64,000 nucleotides of DNA from M3007 sp031425155. Its GTDB lineage: Bacteria; Bacteroidota; Bacteroidia; Chitinophagales; Saprospiraceae. The stretch's first letter is position 1. Each line of letters opens with the position of its first letter. The translations under genes were made by a program, and so were the position numbers. The stretch spans positions 1 to 64,000 of the forward strand of contig JANPIV010000051.1 in NCBI GenBank assembly GCA_031425155.1. Reading direction: 5' to 3'. Below the pieces are notes generated by a model. The model was not told the DNA's origin. It did no database searches and saw only the letters and a list, made by a program, of their open reading frames with translations. This document shows, piece by piece, positions 43,294 through 51,590 of the stretch.

Positions 43294-45153
43294 ATGGTTT
43301 TTATCAAGTCTTTCTCTACTTTTTTATTGCTCTTTATCTCGGTTGCTTTCCTTTCTGCGCAGGCCGACCGCTGGCAGCAGCGGGTCAATTACGAGATGAA
43401 AGTGGATATGGATGCTGCTGCCCACCAATACCACGGCACTCAGCGCCTCACTTATACCAACAACAGCCCGGATACGCTGACGAAGGTGTTTTATCATTTG
43501 TACTTCAATGCCTTCCAGCCTGGCAGTATGATGGATGTCCGCTCCCGCACGATTGCCGATGCCGATGGCCGGGTCGCCGACCGAATCTTCAAACTGAAGC
43601 CGGAAGAGCAGGGCTGGATCAAGCCTAAGTCGTTGTTGCACAATGGCAAAGCCGTCCGTTATGAAGTGAATGGCAGCATTCTGGAAGTAATGCTCGATGA
43701 GCCGATCCTGCCCAATTCAACCACCGTGCTCGAGATGGACTGGGATGCCCAGGTGCCGGTGCAGGTGCGCCGTTCGGGTCGCGACAACCGCGAAGGCGTG
43801 GAATATTCCATGACCCAATGGTATCCCAAACTCTGTGAATACGACTATCAGGGCTGGCACGCCAATCCTTACATTGCCCGCGAATTTTATGGCGTTTGGG
43901 GTGATTACGACGTGACCATTAAAATAGACAAAAACTACCTCGTGGCGGCGGGCGGTTATTTGCAAAACCCCCTGGAAGTAGGCTATGGCTACGAAAACGC
44001 CGGTGAAACGGTGCAGCGGCCAGCCGGAGACCTGCTCACCTGGCACTTCAAAACACCTAATGTCCACGATTTCGCCTGGGCTGCCGACCGGGAATACACG
44101 CATACCAAACTGAATGCCGCCGACGGTAGCGTCATGCACTTTGTCTGGCAAAAAGGCAAAGGCTACGACGAACAATGGGCCAAACTGCCCGCTATCATGG
44201 ATCGGGCCCGCAGCATCATGAACCAGCATTTCGGCAAATATCAGTACCGCGAATACGCCTTCATTCAGGGCGGCGACGGTGGTATGGAATATCCGCTGGC
44301 CACCCTTATTACCGGCAACCGGCCCCTCAACAGCCTTGTCGGGGTGGCGGTACACGAGGGGCTGCACTCCTGGTACCAGATGATGCTGGGCAGCAATGAA
44401 AGCCTCTATGCCTGGATGGATGAGGGTTTTACCTCTTATGCCTCGGATGTGGTGGAAAATGAACTGGCCCGCGAAGGACTGCTGCCGGGCAGAACGGCGG
44501 AAGAAAATATTTTTTCCGGCACCTATTCTGCTTATACCGCCCTGGCTACCAGTGGCAGAGAGGAACCACTGACCACCCATGCCGACCATTTCAACACCAA
44601 TTATAGCTATTCATTGGCGGCCTACGTGAAAGGCTCGGTGTTCCTCAACCAACTTGAGTATATCATCGGTAAGCGGGATTTTGACCGGGGCTTACTGCGC
44701 TATTTCGATACCTGGAAATTCAAGCACCCGAATGCCAACGATGTCGTGCGGGTATTTGAAAGACAAAGCGGGCTCGAACTGGATTGGTACAAAGAAGATT
44801 GGGTCCACACGACCAACACCATAGACTATGCCGTGGACTCCATCATGGCAGAGGGGCGTAAAACCACCCATGTTATCATCAAACGGCTCGGCAGAATGGC
44901 CATGCCGCTGGATATAATGGTCACTTATACCGATGGTGACCGCGAACTTTTTTATGCCCCGCTCGAAGGCATGCGAGGGGCCAAACCCGCCGAAGATGGT
45001 ACACCGCGTATCATCCTGCCCGATCACCGCTGGGTGGACCCGACCTACGAATTTGAAATACCGGAACGTACCAAAAAAATTGCGCAGATAGAGATTGACC
45101 CCACCCACCGGATGGCCGACATAAATTTTGAAAATAATATTTGGAAGAAGTAA
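43294..45153 (+). CDS. M1 family metallopeptidase
   Basis: 619 residues from the ATG at 43294; longer frames require a GTG start and lack sense before the signal peptide ('FLLLFISVAFLSAQA'). The N-terminal beta domain ('YHGTQRLTYTNNSPDTL') precedes the gluzincin core. The substrate-binding motif is 'GGMEYP'. The zinc ligands are His354 and His358 in 'HEGLH', with Glu377 in 'WMDEGF' at the standard distance. The enzyme is an aminopeptidase-type protease, probably periplasmic or outer-membrane associated. A large inverted repeat follows the stop. Confidence 0.94.
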   Translation: MVFIKSFSTFLLLFISVAFLSAQADRWQQRVNYEMKVDMDAAAHQYHGTQRLTYTNNSPDTLTKVFYHLYFNAFQPGSMMDVRSRTIADADGRVADRIFKLKPEEQGWIKPKSLLHNGKAVRYEVNGSILEVMLDEPILPNSTTVLEMDWDAQVPVQVRRSGRDNREGVEYSMTQWYPKLCEYDYQGWHANPYIAREFYGVWGDYDVTIKIDKNYLVAAGGYLQNPLEVGYGYENAGETVQRPAGDLLTWHFKTPNVHDFAWAADREYTHTKLNAADGSVMHFVWQKGKGYDEQWAKLPAIMDRARSIMNQHFGKYQYREYAFIQGGDGGMEYPLATLITGNRPLNSLVGVAVHEGLHSWYQMMLGSNESLYAWMDEGFTSYASDVVENELAREGLLPGRTAEENIFSGTYSAYTALATSGREEPLTTHADHFNTNYSYSLAAYVKGSVFLNQLEYIIGKRDFDRGLLRYFDTWKFKHPNANDVVRVFERQSGLELDWYKEDWVHTTNTIDYAVDSIMAEGRKTTHVIIKRLGRMAMPLDIMVTYTDGDRELFYAPLEGMRGAKPAEDGTPRIILPDHRWVDPTYEFEIPERTKKIAQIEIDPTHRMADINFENNIWKK

Positions 45154-45164
45154 TAAGCGGGAAG

Positions 45165-45302
45165 TCTGGTCTTGGGTAGTTGGTCTTTATTCTTAGGTAG
45201 AAGGGCTTTTGAGGTAAAATATGAACGCTTTTGGCTTGTTACTGCCATTATCTGGACGGAGAAATTTCCCTTAGCCAAAGACCAAAGACCAACCGCCCAA
45301 GA
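45165..45302. repeat. Inverted stutter repeat after the M1 peptidase gene
   Basis: TCTTGGGTAGTTGGTCTTT (45170-45188) has a near inverse at 45284-45302 (AAAGACCAACCGCCCAAGA). The right arm doubles the word ACCAAAG. The arms flank about 95 bases without a gene. Confidence 0.75.
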
Positions 45303-45373
45303 CTATTTTTCCAACTTGGAAAGGTATTTGCGATGAATTTTCGCCCGAATGCTTTTGAATCGCCTATTCTCTC

Positions 45374-45381
45374 TATATTTG
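45374..45381 (+). promoter_or_regulatory. Candidate promoter of the secDF gene
   Basis: TATATTTG matches TAnnTTTG exactly. A TTTG at 45354-45357, 16 bases upstream, can serve as the -33 element. The ATG follows 86 bases later. Confidence 0.55.
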
Positions 45382-45466
45382 CGCACTTTTTTCAGAAGGT
45401 TGCTTTTGGCAGCCGGATATACACTGTTTTTTAAATCATTTTTTCTTACCATTACTCCTTCGAGGT

Positions 45467-48400
45467 ATGCAAAGCAAAGGCGTTGTCAGATTTTTCCTCA
45501 TTGCGCTCACTATAGTATGTGCGTATCAGTTTGCACTCGTGATTCCCACGAACAAAATAGAGCGCGATGCCCGGCGCTATGCCACCGATATGTCGGCCCG
45601 GGATGCTACGACCACCTATCAGGCGCAATACGCAGGCTACCTGGATTCCTTGTCCAGCCAGACGGTGTTCAGTATTCCGTACATCAAAAAATTCACCTAC
45701 GCCGACCTTAAGAAAAGTCAGCTGGCGATGGGGCTCGACCTGAAAGGTGGCATGAGTGTGCTGTTGCAGGTGGACTTGCGCGATTTTATCAAAAATCTTT
45801 CCGGCAAATCCACCGATCCCGCTTTCACGGCGGCTTTGGATAAAGCCACCGAGGCCCAACGCACTCAGCAAGCGGATTATATCGCCCTGTTTGCCCAGGC
45901 ATGGAAAGAAACTGGGGGTGGCAAACCGCTGGCTTCAGTCTTTGCCCGCAATGAGTCGCTCAAAAGTGATATAAAGTTCGACTCCCCCGATGCGGACGTA
46001 CTGCGTACACTGCGTAGCAAAGCCAACGACGTCGTGGGCGAGACCTACAAGCGTCTCAAGCAGCGGATTGACAAACTTGGCGTAGTACAACCCAACGTCA
46101 GCCTGGATGCCAGCCGCGACTTGATTCTGGTGGAACTGCCGGGTATTGACAACCCCGAACTGGCCCGTAGCGTGCTGACCACTGCCGCCAAACTCGAGTT
46201 CTGGGACACCTACCGGATTACGGATAATGGTGTGCGCGAATCATTGATCGCTGCCGATACCAAGCTGAAAAATTTAATGTCGGGCGATAGCGCTGCGCAG
46301 GCTGGCCCTGTGCAAATGGATACGACCTATGCTTATCCGACCAACCCGGCTACCGGCCAACCGGATTCGACGAAACCGCAGGAAATGCAACTGACGCCAA
46401 GAGGCGCAGCCAACCAAACGGCCGGTCCCATCCTTTCCGCCCTTGCTTTCAATATGCAGGGTGGTGGCGCAGCACTGGGCTATGCGGATAAGAATAAAAT
46501 GAAATCCATCAGTGAGAACCTCGCCCGCCCGGAAGTCAAGTCTTTGTTTCCGGCTGACCTGGATTTCCGCTGGAGCCAGAAACCACTGGGCGACGATGGC
46601 CGTGCAGGAGATGGTGGCGAAGGCAAATACGAACTGTACGGGATCAAAAAATTCCGTGGTGCAGATAATGCCCGCCTGGATGGTGCTATGGTCACCAATG
46701 CCAGTGCTCAGCCTGATCAGGATGGTACTATTGCCGTCAGCCTGACCATGAATAACGAAGGGGCCAAAATCTGGGCCGACATGACCCAGAAAGCTGCCGA
46801 TAATGGTAATCGCGAGATCGCCATTGTGCTCGATGATGAGGTGGTGAGTGCCCCGCGCGTAATCAACCCGATCACCGGCGGCAACTCGTCCATTACGGGT
46901 AGCTACGCGCTGGAAGAAGCCAAAAACCTGGCCAGCATCCTGGAAGTAGGTAAACTGCCAGCCAGTACGCACATCGTGCAGGAAAGCCAGGTCGGGCCTT
47001 CGCTGGGTGCCGAAAATATCAATAAGTCGTTGTTTACCATGCTGTTGTCAGTGGCTCTGCTGTGCGCCTTCATGATCGCCTACTATAACAAGGGTGGTGT
47101 GATCAGCGTAATTGCCCTGCTCGCCAACCTGTTCTTCATCATCGGTACGCTGGCCTCGATGGGTACGGTACTGACGCTGCCCGGTATTGCCGGTATCGTG
47201 CTGACGCTGGCGACCGCCGTGGACGCCAACGTTATTATTTATGAACGGATTCGGGAGGAGTTGCGCAACGGCCTTTCGATGGCCAAGGCCGTCACTACGG
47301 GTTTCACCAAAGCCCTTTCCGCTATCCTGGATGCCAACGTCACGACCCTGCTGACGGCAATCGTGCTGATCTACTTTGGTCTGGGTCCGATCAAGGGTTT
47401 TGGTACGGTACTGCTGGTCGGTATTCTGAGTTCGCTGTTCACCGCTATTCTGGTGGGTCGTATGATCACCGAATGGTGGATAGAACGCGGTCACGATCTT
47501 TCCTATAGCCGCCCGTGGTCCGAAAACTGGCTGGTGGGTTTCCACTACGACTGGATGAGCAAACGCCGCTACGCGTATATGTTCTCCGGGGCGATCATTG
47601 CGATTGGTTTGGTTTCTTTCTTTACCCGTGGTTTCGAGTTGGGTGTGGATTTCAAAGGTGGTTATTCTTATAACGTCCAGTTCGACAAAGCGGTGGATGT
47701 GGAGCAAGTGCGCACTTCGCTGACGGAGGCCTTTGGCGGCAACCCGATCATCAAGGCGGTCAATACGCAGAATACGTACAATATCACTACCTCTTACCTG
47801 ATTAACGAAACGGGTGCGGGTGTAGCAGACCGGGTGGTGAGCAAACTCTATGACGGTTTGAAAAGCGTCAATGCCGTAGAAAACGACCTGGTTACTTTCA
47901 AGAAAACGACGGCGAGCGGTACCCATATTATGTCTTCCAGCCAGGTGGGTCCTACGGTGGCCGACGATATTCGGAACTCTTCGTTCTACTCCGCTTTTGC
48001 GGCCCTGTCGCTGATTTTCCTGTTCTTGCTGATTCGTTTCCGCCGCTGGCAGTTCTCGCTGGGCGCGGTATTGTCCCTGTTCCACGACGTACTGATTACG
48101 CTGACTTTCTTCACATTGCTGCATGGTCTGGTACCCTTCTCGCTGGAAATTGACCAGGCCATCATCGCCTGTATCCTGACGGTGATCGGTTTCTCGGTGA
48201 ACGATACCGTGATCGTATATGACCGTATTCGCGAGTTTATCAATACATTCAGTGGCCGACCCAAAGAAGAAGTCTTTAACATGGCCATCAACACCACGCT
48301 GAGCCGGACGTTGATTACTTCGGGTACGGTGTTCCTGGTGGTGCTCCTGTTGTTCCTCTTTGGCGGTAGTGCCATCAAAGGTTTCTCATTCGGTATGCTG

Positions 48401-48571
48401 GTGGGTATATTCTTTGGTACGTACTCGTCTGTTTTCGTGGCTTCTGCCATGGTGGTAGATTTCCTGAAAGAAGATGTGGTCTCCGGCAGCAAAGTAGTGA
48501 CGGCTACGCCTGCAGGAACCGAGGCTAAACCGGCCAAGGCAAAAAAAGTGCCGACTACGACGACTAAATAA
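45467..48571 (+). CDS. secDF: Fused protein translocase subunit SecDF
   Basis: 1034 residues. The SecD half has an N-terminal helix (about 5-25), 'LAMGLDLKGGMSVLLQVDL' near 85, a long periplasmic P1 region, and six helices with the conserved 'GIAGIVLTLATAVDANVIIY' near 590. The SecF half starts near 690 with 'GFELGVDFKGGYSYNVQF' and has six more helices with 'IGFSVNDTVIVYDRIREF' near 905. The C-terminal tail is Lys/Ala-rich. SecDF uses the proton gradient to pull exported proteins through SecYEG; fusion of the two subunits is normal in Bacteroidota. The gene is single, with its own promoter-like sequence and a strong terminator. Confidence 0.97.
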   Translation: MQSKGVVRFFLIALTIVCAYQFALVIPTNKIERDARRYATDMSARDATTTYQAQYAGYLDSLSSQTVFSIPYIKKFTYADLKKSQLAMGLDLKGGMSVLLQVDLRDFIKNLSGKSTDPAFTAALDKATEAQRTQQADYIALFAQAWKETGGGKPLASVFARNESLKSDIKFDSPDADVLRTLRSKANDVVGETYKRLKQRIDKLGVVQPNVSLDASRDLILVELPGIDNPELARSVLTTAAKLEFWDTYRITDNGVRESLIAADTKLKNLMSGDSAAQAGPVQMDTTYAYPTNPATGQPDSTKPQEMQLTPRGAANQTAGPILSALAFNMQGGGAALGYADKNKMKSISENLARPEVKSLFPADLDFRWSQKPLGDDGRAGDGGEGKYELYGIKKFRGADNARLDGAMVTNASAQPDQDGTIAVSLTMNNEGAKIWADMTQKAADNGNREIAIVLDDEVVSAPRVINPITGGNSSITGSYALEEAKNLASILEVGKLPASTHIVQESQVGPSLGAENINKSLFTMLLSVALLCAFMIAYYNKGGVISVIALLANLFFIIGTLASMGTVLTLPGIAGIVLTLATAVDANVIIYERIREELRNGLSMAKAVTTGFTKALSAILDANVTTLLTAIVLIYFGLGPIKGFGTVLLVGILSSLFTAILVGRMITEWWIERGHDLSYSRPWSENWLVGFHYDWMSKRRYAYMFSGAIIAIGLVSFFTRGFELGVDFKGGYSYNVQFDKAVDVEQVRTSLTEAFGGNPIIKAVNTQNTYNITTSYLINETGAGVADRVVSKLYDGLKSVNAVENDLVTFKKTTASGTHIMSSSQVGPTVADDIRNSSFYSAFAALSLIFLFLLIRFRRWQFSLGAVLSLFHDVLITLTFFTLLHGLVPFSLEIDQAIIACILTVIGFSVNDTVIVYDRIREFINTFSGRPKEEVFNMAINTTLSRTLITSGTVFLVVLLLFLFGGSAIKGFSFGMLVGIFFGTYSSVFVASAMVVDFLKEDVVSGSKVVTATPAGTEAKPAKAKKVPTTTTK

Positions 48572-48573
48572 GC

Positions 48574-48597
48574 GATGAAGTATAAACGATGAAGTAT
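48574..48597. repeat. Stutter repeat family D, copy 1
   Basis: GATGAAGTATAAACGATGA and a further AGTAT lie 2 bases after the secDF stop. The same words read in the sense direction (GTATGAACGATGAAGTATG) follow the stop of the Tex gene at 57482-57515. Confidence 0.7.
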
Positions 48598-48601
48598 TCA
48601 G

Positions 48602-48639
48602 AACCTTCGGAAAGTGGTGACACTTTCCGAAGGTTTTTT
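48602..48639 (+). terminator. Rho-independent terminator of secDF
   Basis: A perfect 15-base stem, AACCTTCGGAAAGTG ... CACTTTCCGAAGGTT, with a 4-base GTGA loop, is followed by TTTTG. It is about 30 bases after the secDF stop. Confidence 0.88.
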
Positions 48640-48692
48640 GTTTTTTAGGAGGGCTTTGTTACAATTTTGACCTTCATTAAAGTATATCAATC

Positions 48693-49310
48693 ATGCCACA
48701 TCGCTTCCTCCTTATTCTATATTTTCTGTGCCTGTTTTTAGGCTCTTGCTCCCATTCCATGTTTGGAAGTAGAAACGAGGTAGATCAAACAGGCCAACTA
48801 TCCCAGCGCGCCATCTTTCAGTACTTAGGGCAACCTACCCGTTTTATGAATGACCTGACAGGTAAAGGGCTACCTAAGATTGACCCTGTACTTTGTGTTA
48901 GAAATATTACCACTTTCAGAGGCGGTCTTTGTTTCGCTGAACCCATGCATTCAGACGAACTAAAATACCCAATGTCCAAGAAATCGTATCAGTTAACAAT
49001 TCCGGATTCTCTAGCCAAAAAATTCAGATATACAGGCCCTGAAAAAGACTGCGGTCTTGACTATGCCATTATTCATCAATTCTCCCCGCTACTTCCAACT
49101 ATAGAGCCTAATGTTTTTCTCATGGAACATTATCTCTATGCGAATATGTGCGAGGGCAATGGTAGTTGTATCCGGGCAGGAACCAGAGATTATCTAAAAG
49201 TCAGAATTGAAAAAGACGAAATTATTTTTCTGGAAGGGATAGTTATTGATTGGGATGACTTTTGCGGATTTAGTGGTTTTTCCAAGCGCGAACTGGAAGA
49301 TGATAAATGA
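48693..49310 (+). CDS. Hypothetical lipoprotein
   Basis: 205 residues. A lipoprotein signal ends at Cys19 ('FLCLFLGSCSHSM'). The mature protein has Cys residues at several places, including 'DPVLCVRNITTF', 'MCEGNGSCIRAG' and 'DFCGFSGF', suggesting disulfides. I recognise no family. Its base composition is more AT-rich than its neighbours, which hints at a different history. It converges with the barrel gene across a strong hairpin at 49334-49365. Confidence 0.7.
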   Translation: MPHRFLLILYFLCLFLGSCSHSMFGSRNEVDQTGQLSQRAIFQYLGQPTRFMNDLTGKGLPKIDPVLCVRNITTFRGGLCFAEPMHSDELKYPMSKKSYQLTIPDSLAKKFRYTGPEKDCGLDYAIIHQFSPLLPTIEPNVFLMEHYLYANMCEGNGSCIRAGTRDYLKVRIEKDEIIFLEGIVIDWDDFCGFSGFSKRELEDDK

Positions 49311-49333
49311 GCATTATAAATAATTATTATTAA

Positions 49334-49365
49334 GCCCTTTATTGGTACGCCTACCAATAAAGGGC
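49334..49365. terminator. Bidirectional hairpin terminator
   Basis: A 14-base perfect stem, GCCCTTTATTGGTA ... TACCAATAAAGGGC, with a 4-base loop and AT-rich flanks, lies between two convergent genes. Confidence 0.75.
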
Positions 49366-49396
49366 GTAATAATATATGTGGATAAGTATTCCGTTT

Positions 49397-49990
49397 CTAC
49401 TTAAACCACCCAAACCGTAACGTCACCGCATACACCGGCGCATTCAAGTCTTTTTTACTGTAATTCTCCCAGCCTTTGAATCCATCCACAAAGCGATAAC
49501 CGACGCTGCCACTCACCCGGAACCAGCGGGCCACGTTGAGTTCCAGTCCGGCTTCCGGTACGAGCACGAGCGTGGCATCCGTCCAGTCGTCTTCCAGTTC
49601 CCAGTCATCCTCAAAGTTGGTAACGCCTACTGCGCCGCCGCCTATTTTTACGGAAGTGTAGAGGTGTAAGAGTTTGTGCGCGGGTGTGGTGTAGCCCAGC
49701 CACAGTCCGCCGTAGCCCAGGGCGAGTTGGTCTTCCCCGATCTGCGGGCGTTCAAAGGTCTCGCCCATGCCGAATAAGCCGACGAAAAAACGATTGAACA
49801 CCACCCCGCCGCCACCACCTGCGCCGTAGCCGGTTTTGTTGTTGGTCTGGCTCCAGGACAAGATCGGGCCACCAAAGCCGCCGCTGATCCGGTTGTTTTT
49901 GAATAAAGTTTCAGTTTCCTGCTGGGCGAAGAGGGGAGCGGAAGCAAGAATCAGGGCGAAAAGAAGCAGTTTTGCTGGCATGAGATGCAT
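49397..49990 (-). CDS. Hypothetical outer-membrane beta-barrel protein
   Basis: 197 residues. The signal peptide ends at 'APLFAQ' (about residue 23). The mature part consists of amphipathic strands with aromatic and Gly residues ('ISGGFGGPILSWSQ', 'GAGGGGGVVFN', 'ALGYGGLWLGYTT', 'FRVSGSVGYRFVDGF') and ends 'YAVTLRFGWFK', fitting an eight-strand-type barrel. Function unknown. The 49991-50411 stretch beyond its 5' end holds a dispersed repeat and no convincing gene. Confidence 0.75.
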   Translation of the reverse strand: MHLMPAKLLLFALILASAPLFAQQETETLFKNNRISGGFGGPILSWSQTNNKTGYGAGGGGGVVFNRFFVGLFGMGETFERPQIGEDQLALGYGGLWLGYTTPAHKLLHLYTSVKIGGGAVGVTNFEDDWELEDDWTDATLVLVPEAGLELNVARWFRVSGSVGYRFVDGFKGWENYSKKDLNAPVYAVTLRFGWFK

Positions 49991-50138
49991 GTTTAAAAGT
50001 GAGCATTTTCAGCGGAGACACCTGCGGGGAGATTTACCCTGATGGGGATGGTGAGATTTTTACAAAATAGAGCGTACTATTGCGTTTTTGGCACTTTTAT
50101 AGTTTCAAACGGGTGTTTATAGAGCGTGCTACAACTAC

Positions 50139-50167
50139 GACGTGGACGGTTCCCGACAGGATGACAA
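50139..50167. repeat. 29-base dispersed repeat, copy 1
   Basis: GACGTGGACGGTTCCCGAC followed by AGGATGACAA is identical over 29 bases to 51532-51560. It lies before the YpdA-like gene, and the second copy lies after it, so the two copies bracket the gene as direct repeats. Confidence 0.85.
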
Positions 50168-50411
50168 AGCCAACACTAACGTTTTTTGTGGCTCTGCGAG
50201 GATGCTGTATTTTTTGTCATCCCGATTTTTATTGAGATCCGTCTATGTTATGCTTTTTATCATATCAACAAACTATTCGTATAGGTGGGCGTTCTCTTTG
50301 CTCTATAAGCCCCCTCCTACTCCCCCGTAAAGGGCAGGGTACATCGAGAAGAACTTAAGAGTTTGTTCGTTTGCTTATTGCTATTTTGCCTTTTTAATTA
50401 ATTTTCTGCCA

Positions 50412-51416
50412 ATGTCCCACTACGACTTACTCATCATCGGCGGCGGCCCCATCGGGCTGGCCTGTGGCCTGGAAGCCGAAAATGCGGGCCTGCGCTACGT
50501 CATCCTCGAAAAAGGGACGCTGGTCAATTCGCTGTACCACTATCCGGCCAACATGACCTTTTTCTCCACTTCCGACCGGCTTGAGATCGGGGAAGTGCCT
50601 TTTGTGTCCAATAATGCGAAGCCCACGCGCAACGAAGCACTGGAGTACTATCGCCGGGTGGCGGATTCGCGGCACCTGAATGTGCGGCTGTTTGAAGAAG
50701 TACAACACGTTGAAAAAGAAGCGGGTAGCAGCGACTACTGCGTCACTACGTCCAAAGCAACCTACCACGCCGCCAACATCGTGCTGGCCACGGGTTTCTA
50801 TGATTTGCCGGTGCGGCTTGATATTCCCGGCGAAGACCTGCCGAAAGTGACCCACTATTACGCGGAGCCGCATTTTTACTACAAACAAAAAGTCCTGGTG
50901 GTGGGTGCCAATAATTCAGCGGTGGATGCAGCCCTGGAAACCTACCGCAAAGGTGCCGAAGTGACGATGGTCATCCGTTCGGCGGAAGTGGGCGAGCGGG
51001 TGAAATACTGGGCGCGTCCCGACATCGTCAATCGCATCGAAGAAGGTAGTATCCAGGCTTATTTTAACTCGTCACTGGAAGCGATTCGCCCGTTGGAGGT
51101 GGATATTCAAACGCCCGACGGCTTGGTGACCATCGCCAACGATTTCGTGATTGCGGCCACGGGTTACCAGCCCAATTTCGCTTTTTTGCGAAAAATCGGC
51201 ATTGATCTTTCAGCTGACGGCAAGTTTTACCCGACTTATGACGCGGCGACCCAGGAAAGCAATTTGCCCGGCATTTACCTGGCGGGGGTGGTCTGCGGGG
51301 GTATGGATACGCACGTGTGGTTTATTGAGAATTCGCGGGTGCATGCGCGGCAGATAGTGGAGCATATTTTGACTCGAAGTGCTAGAGGCAATTATGTAGA
51401 ACCGCAAAAAACGTGA
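50412..51416 (+). CDS. ypdA: YpdA family flavin-dependent reductase
   Basis: 334 residues. The FAD-binding Rossmann motif is at residues 5-20 ('LLIIGGGPIGLACGLEAENA'). The family signature 'YHYPANMTFFSTSDRLEIG' follows at about 43. An NAD(P)H-binding motif ('VLVVGANNSAVDAALE') sits near 162, and a second FAD segment ('LPGIYLAGVVCGG') near 285. YpdA proteins are bacillithiol disulfide reductases in Firmicutes and many Bacteroidota. It lacks the CxxC of thioredoxin reductase. The gene is flanked by copies of a 29-base direct repeat; its last residues ('YVEPQKT') lie at the edge of that repeat zone. Confidence 0.9.
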   Translation: MSHYDLLIIGGGPIGLACGLEAENAGLRYVILEKGTLVNSLYHYPANMTFFSTSDRLEIGEVPFVSNNAKPTRNEALEYYRRVADSRHLNVRLFEEVQHVEKEAGSSDYCVTTSKATYHAANIVLATGFYDLPVRLDIPGEDLPKVTHYYAEPHFYYKQKVLVVGANNSAVDAALETYRKGAEVTMVIRSAEVGERVKYWARPDIVNRIEEGSIQAYFNSSLEAIRPLEVDIQTPDGLVTIANDFVIAATGYQPNFAFLRKIGIDLSADGKFYPTYDAATQESNLPGIYLAGVVCGGMDTHVWFIENSRVHARQIVEHILTRSARGNYVEPQKT

Positions 51417-51560
51417 GCGTATCCTTTGTCATTCCCGATAAACCGGGACGGGCTCTGCCGGGAACCGTCCTCGTCGCGGTGGACACTAGATGGCTCGCAT
51501 AACGTGGACGGGTTCCTACAATGACAAACGAGACGTGGACGGTTCCCGACAGGATGACAA
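51405..51560. repeat. Repeat zone with the 29-base repeat, copy 2
   Basis: 51532-51560 is identical to 50139-50167. A diverged version (AACGTGGACGGGTTCCTAC, then AATGACAAAC) lies just before it at 51511-51530. Further left, CATTCCCGATAAACCGGGAC and GGGAACCGTCC form a partial inverse. The zone covers the space between the convergent YpdA-like and S9 peptidase genes. Confidence 0.75.
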
Positions 51561-51590
51561 GAGAAACGTGTTCCAAAAGATTCCAAGTTT

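Noticed and set aside
50142..50330. 62-codon frame starting in the 29-base repeat
   Set aside because: It begins inside a dispersed repeat that also occurs elsewhere without a frame, and its translation has no family features.
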